Shown here: in pieces, positions 61,556-64,000 of the stretch
How positions within the stretch are numbered: position 1 is the first letter of the stretch
Layout: every line of letters begins with the position of its first letter
NCBI GenBank assembly: GCA_934102055.1
Contig: CAKOSE010000002.1
Span: 1-64,000, forward strand
DNA: 64,000 bases
Source: an uncultured Bacilli bacterium
GTDB lineage: Bacteria > Bacillota_I > Bacilli_A > RF39 > UBA660
Direction: 5' to 3'
Position numbers and translations under genes: made by a program
The notes under the pieces: generated by a model
Databases searched by the model: none
What the model was told of the DNA's origin: nothing
What the model saw: only the letters and a program-made list of their open reading frames with translations

Positions 61556-62899
61556 ATGAACGATACAATAACAGCAATTTCAACTACCTTAGGACTTGGA
61601 GCAATATCAATCATAAGAGTAAGTGGAAAAGATGCAATAGAAAAAGTAAATAATATCACAAACATAAACCTAACAGAAAAACAAACTCATACAGTAAATT
61701 ATGGATATATCAAAGAAAATGAAAACATAATAGATGAAGTCTTAATTACAATAATGAAAGCCCCAAAAACATTTACAACCGAAGACATAGTAGAAATAAA
61801 CTGCCACGGAGGTGTAGCAACCACAAAAAAAGTATTAGAACTATTATTAAAACAAGGATTACGATTAGCAGAACCTGGAGAATTTACAAAAAGAGCTTTT
61901 CTAAATGGAAGAATAGACTTAACAAAATCACAAGCAGTAAACGATCTAATAAATGCAAAAACAGACAAAGCAAGGCAAATAGTAATAAACAACCTAACAG
62001 GAACCACAACAAACAAAATCAAGAAACTAAGAGAAAAACTAATAAACATCATCAGTAATATAGAAGTAAATATAGATTATCCAGAATACCAAGACATAGA
62101 AGAAATGACAACAACAAAAATAAATAAAGAAATAACTACAATCGAACAAGAACTAGAACAAATAATAGAAAACTCAAAAAACAGTAAACTAATAACAAAC
62201 GGAATAAACATAGCAATAGTAGGAAGACCAAACGTAGGAAAAAGTAGTATTTTAAATAAACTAATCAACGAAGAAAAAGCAATAGTAACAAATATTCCAG
62301 GAACAACCAGAGACATAGTCGAAGCCAGCCTAACCCTTGAAGGAATACCACTTAACCTAATAGATACCGCAGGAATTAGAGAAACAAACGATATAGTAGA
62401 ACAACTTGGAGTAAAAAAATCAAAAAAAGCACTAGAAAACTCAGATCTAGTACTGCTAGTCTTAAATAACAATGAAAAACTAACACACGAAGACAAACAA
62501 CTTCTAGAAGAAACAAAAAATAAACAAAGAATAATCGTGATAAATAAAACAGATCTAAAAACAAATATAGATCTAAAAGAAACAAACATAGTGAAAACAA
62601 ACACTCAAGAAGAACAAGGTCTAGAACCATTAAAAGAAAAAATAAAAGAACTATTCAAACTAGATAAAATAAAAACAAATGACTTTTACTACGTCTCAAC
62701 AATAGAACAATTACAAAAAATAGAAAACTGTAAACAAAACATAACAAGTATAAAAGAAGGTCTAAAAAACAATCAACCAGTAGATATAATAGAAATAGAT
62801 CTAAAAATAATATGGCAAACTCTAGGAGAAGTAATCGGAGAAACATATACTGAAGAATTACTAGATAACCTATTTAAAAACTTCTGTGTTGGAAAATAA
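61556..62899 (+). CDS. mnmE: tRNA modification GTPase MnmE
   Basis: 447 residues. N-terminal folate-binding domain (TLGLGAISIIRVSG), helical domain, G domain at about 220-370 with GRPNVGKSS, the TTRD switch, DTAGI and NKTD, and C-terminal FCVGK that holds the catalytic Cys. With MnmG it makes cmnm5U at tRNA wobble positions. AAAAGGAGGAAAAC precedes the ATG. mnmG is not next, unlike Bacillus. Confidence 0.97.
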   Translation: MNDTITAISTTLGLGAISIIRVSGKDAIEKVNNITNINLTEKQTHTVNYGYIKENENIIDEVLITIMKAPKTFTTEDIVEINCHGGVATTKKVLELLLKQGLRLAEPGEFTKRAFLNGRIDLTKSQAVNDLINAKTDKARQIVINNLTGTTTNKIKKLREKLINIISNIEVNIDYPEYQDIEEMTTTKINKEITTIEQELEQIIENSKNSKLITNGINIAIVGRPNVGKSSILNKLINEEKAIVTNIPGTTRDIVEASLTLEGIPLNLIDTAGIRETNDIVEQLGVKKSKKALENSDLVLLVLNNNEKLTHEDKQLLEETKNKQRIIVINKTDLKTNIDLKETNIVKTNTQEEQGLEPLKEKIKELFKLDKIKTNDFYYVSTIEQLQKIENCKQNITSIKEGLKNNQPVDIIEIDLKIIWQTLGEVIGETYTEELLDNLFKNFCVGK

Positions 62900-62901
62900 T
62901 T

Positions 62902-62940
62902 AAAGGAAAGTATAAATTTAAAACTATACTTTCCTTTTTC
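62902..62940. terminator. Bidirectional terminator
   Basis: 13-bp perfect stem (62902-62914, 62925-62937) between convergent mnmE and the regulator gene. Confidence 0.88.
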
Positions 62941-63364
62941 TTCCTAAAACTCTATCAATAGAGATATCCTTATAAAACAATGATATACTATACAAAAAAC
63001 TAGTAGGAATCAAATACCTAGCATTTTCATAGTGAGCATAAGCAGAAGAACTAGTATTAAGAAATTTAGCAATATCTTGCTGAGTAAATCCCCTGCTTTT
63101 GCGAATAAGTTTAAGATTATTAGCAATAACATGAAGATCAACTACAAGTGGAAAATAATATTCATTAGTAGTTGATAACCCAAATAAATAATCTAAACTA
63201 AATCCAAAATAATTAGCATATTTAATAAGTTGCCTTAAAGGAATAGTATCCTTACCTGTTTCCCATCCTGAAATAGTAGAATAAGTAACATTAAATAAAT
63301 TAATCAAATCTTTCTGTTTTAAGTTCAACATCTCTCTAGAAGATCTAAAGTTTTGAACAATCAT
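62924..63364 (-). CDS. Regulator with two XRE-type HTH domains
   Basis: 146 residues carrying two helix-turn-helix modules in tandem: residues about 5-60 (LNLKQKDLINLFNVTYSTISGWETGKDTIPL) and about 80-140 (RGFTQQDIAKFLNTSSSAYAHYENARYLIP). No sensor domain. Divergent from the gene starting at 63480/63560, so it probably controls that promoter and its own. GGTGATTCTACT precedes the ATG. Confidence 0.8.
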   Translation of the reverse strand: MIVQNFRSSREMLNLKQKDLINLFNVTYSTISGWETGKDTIPLRQLIKYANYFGFSLDYLFGLSTTNEYYFPLVVDLHVIANNLKLIRKSRGFTQQDIAKFLNTSSSAYAHYENARYLIPTSFLYSISLFYKDISIDRVLGRKRKV

Positions 63365-63437
63365 AGTAGAATCACCAAAATAATTGTCACATTAAATTGT
63401 AAAATATTGTTTATTCTCGGGGAAATAGACCGAATTG

Positions 63438-63446
63438 TGATATAAT
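63438..63446 (+). promoter_or_regulatory. Extended -10 promoter
   Basis: TGATATAAT with no clear -35. AATTGTCACA at about 63383 and AATTGTGATA at about 63434 could be operators for the adjacent HTH protein. Confidence 0.5.
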
Positions 63447-63479
63447 GATATTAAAGTAAGGAGGTATGTAAATATCAAT

Positions 63480-63560
63480 GTGAAAAATTCAAAAGAACAA
63501 TTAGAAAAAAAGGATACTAAAATCCAACAAAAAGATAGTTATAAAAAGGAGGTAGTATAA
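63480..63560 (+). CDS. Possible 26-residue leader peptide
   Basis: GTG start, VKNSKEQLEKKDTKIQQKDS..., Lys/Gln-rich, ending TAA that overlaps the next ATG (TAATG). AAGGAGG is 15 bases before the GTG, too far for a normal start. May be a coupled leader or just a spacer. Confidence 0.25.
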   Translation: MKNSKEQLEKKDTKIQQKDSYKKEVV

Positions 63561-64000
63561 TGAATAATAACAAAGAGTTATTTTCCAAATTAGATCAAGA
63601 AATATCAGATACTGATTTATATTTTCTTTCAGGTGATTTTACAAGTGCAGTTAATGCATTTTCCTATTTAAAAAATAGTTATAACTTGACAGAACAAGAA
63701 CTAATATCATATATTGAGGAAAAGAGGAAAGAACTTGGAATTGATGAAAAACAAAGAAATAATAAAGAAAATTTTACTACTGAAATAAATCCCAACTATG
63801 AAGGGATAAGTAAAATTAACCTTTCCTCTGCTCCTATGCGAAATAACCCTAAACGTGATGACAGAGCAGTACATCTAACTGATAAAAATGGTAATAGTAT
63901 GAAAACAAGTAGGTTAATGATGGGTTACAATAAACAAAACATAGAACTAGAAAATGGCGATTATCTTAATATAGATGAATTTATGAATGCCTTAAAACAA
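63560..64000 (+). CDS. Hypothetical protein, cut by right edge
   Basis: ATG 63560 with AAGGAGGTAGTATA; 147 codons open to the edge. Polar, with NNKEL... at the start, an Asn/Lys-rich linker (about 70-90), then a more ordered part (MRNNPKRDDRAVHLTDKNGNSMKTSRLMMGYNK). Not recognised. Codon endings differ from yidC and mnmE (more T), so it may be a recent arrival. Confidence 0.6.
   Translation, partial: MNNNKELFSKLDQEISDTDLYFLSGDFTSAVNAFSYLKNSYNLTEQELISYIEEKRKELGIDEKQRNNKENFTTEINPNYEGISKINLSSAPMRNNPKRDDRAVHLTDKNGNSMKTSRLMMGYNKQNIELENGDYLNIDEFMNALKQ

Overview
The window is a low-GC Firmicutes-type chromosome segment around the replication origin. Gene order follows the Bacillus oriC neighbourhood closely. 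TGA is used as a stop (recF, yabP, yabG) and Trp is TGG, so the Mycoplasma code is not in use. The strong AT bias, retained sporulation genes and gene set suggest an uncultured Bacilli/Erysipelotrichia/Mollicutes-related lineage of the RF39 kind. That taxonomic placement is inference. No rRNA, tRNA or CRISPR array was seen.

Layout. 1-2985 is an accessory region: a partial TPR-like protein, a small membrane protein, a frameshifted tyrosine integrase and an unknown protein. 3118-5613 is secA, followed by a kinase-like gene on the opposite strand. 6535-26835 is conserved Bacillus-order core on the minus strand: two unknowns, sigH, rlmB, mrnC, yugP, cysS, gltX, clpC, a permease, T-box-lysS, dusB, ftsH, tilS, divIC, yabQ, yabP, spoVG, veg, yabG, rsmA. 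26886-32276 is a surface-protein block: a SipW-type signal peptidase with three to four exported proteins of related architecture. It sits where rnmV would be expected. 32392-44800 returns to core: a 3D-domain protein, tatD, T-box-metG, spoVT, mfd, pth, ricT, holB, bofA, recR, ebfC, dnaX.

44801-46381 is a mostly non-coding 1.6 kb segment holding tadA and the SRP RNA. It is packed with six perfect ParB sites (TGTTTCACGTGAAACA) and two Noc-type palindromes; a third Noc-type site lies inside dnaX. 46382-55272 is gyrA, gyrB, recF, comK, dnaN, dnaA. Repeats of TTATTAACA flank dnaA and probably replace the canonical DnaA box. The recognition helix of DnaA is altered at several base-contact positions. 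rpmH, rnpA, yidC and jag then run rightward.

57655-61529 is a second accessory region between jag and mnmE. A 72-bp duplicate of the jag 3' end at 57567 and 59795 flanks a 2.2 kb insert with two transposase remnants, one intact unknown gene and one broken gene. Beyond it lie another unknown gene and a pseudogene. mnmE follows. mnmG is not next; instead there is a tandem-HTH regulator and a partial unknown gene.

The genes together cover replication initiation and segregation, SRP/Sec export (secA, yidC, ftsH, SRP RNA), aminoacylation under T-box control, and remnants or parts of sporulation and competence control (sigH, spoVT, spoVG, yabG, yabP, yabQ, bofA, comK).
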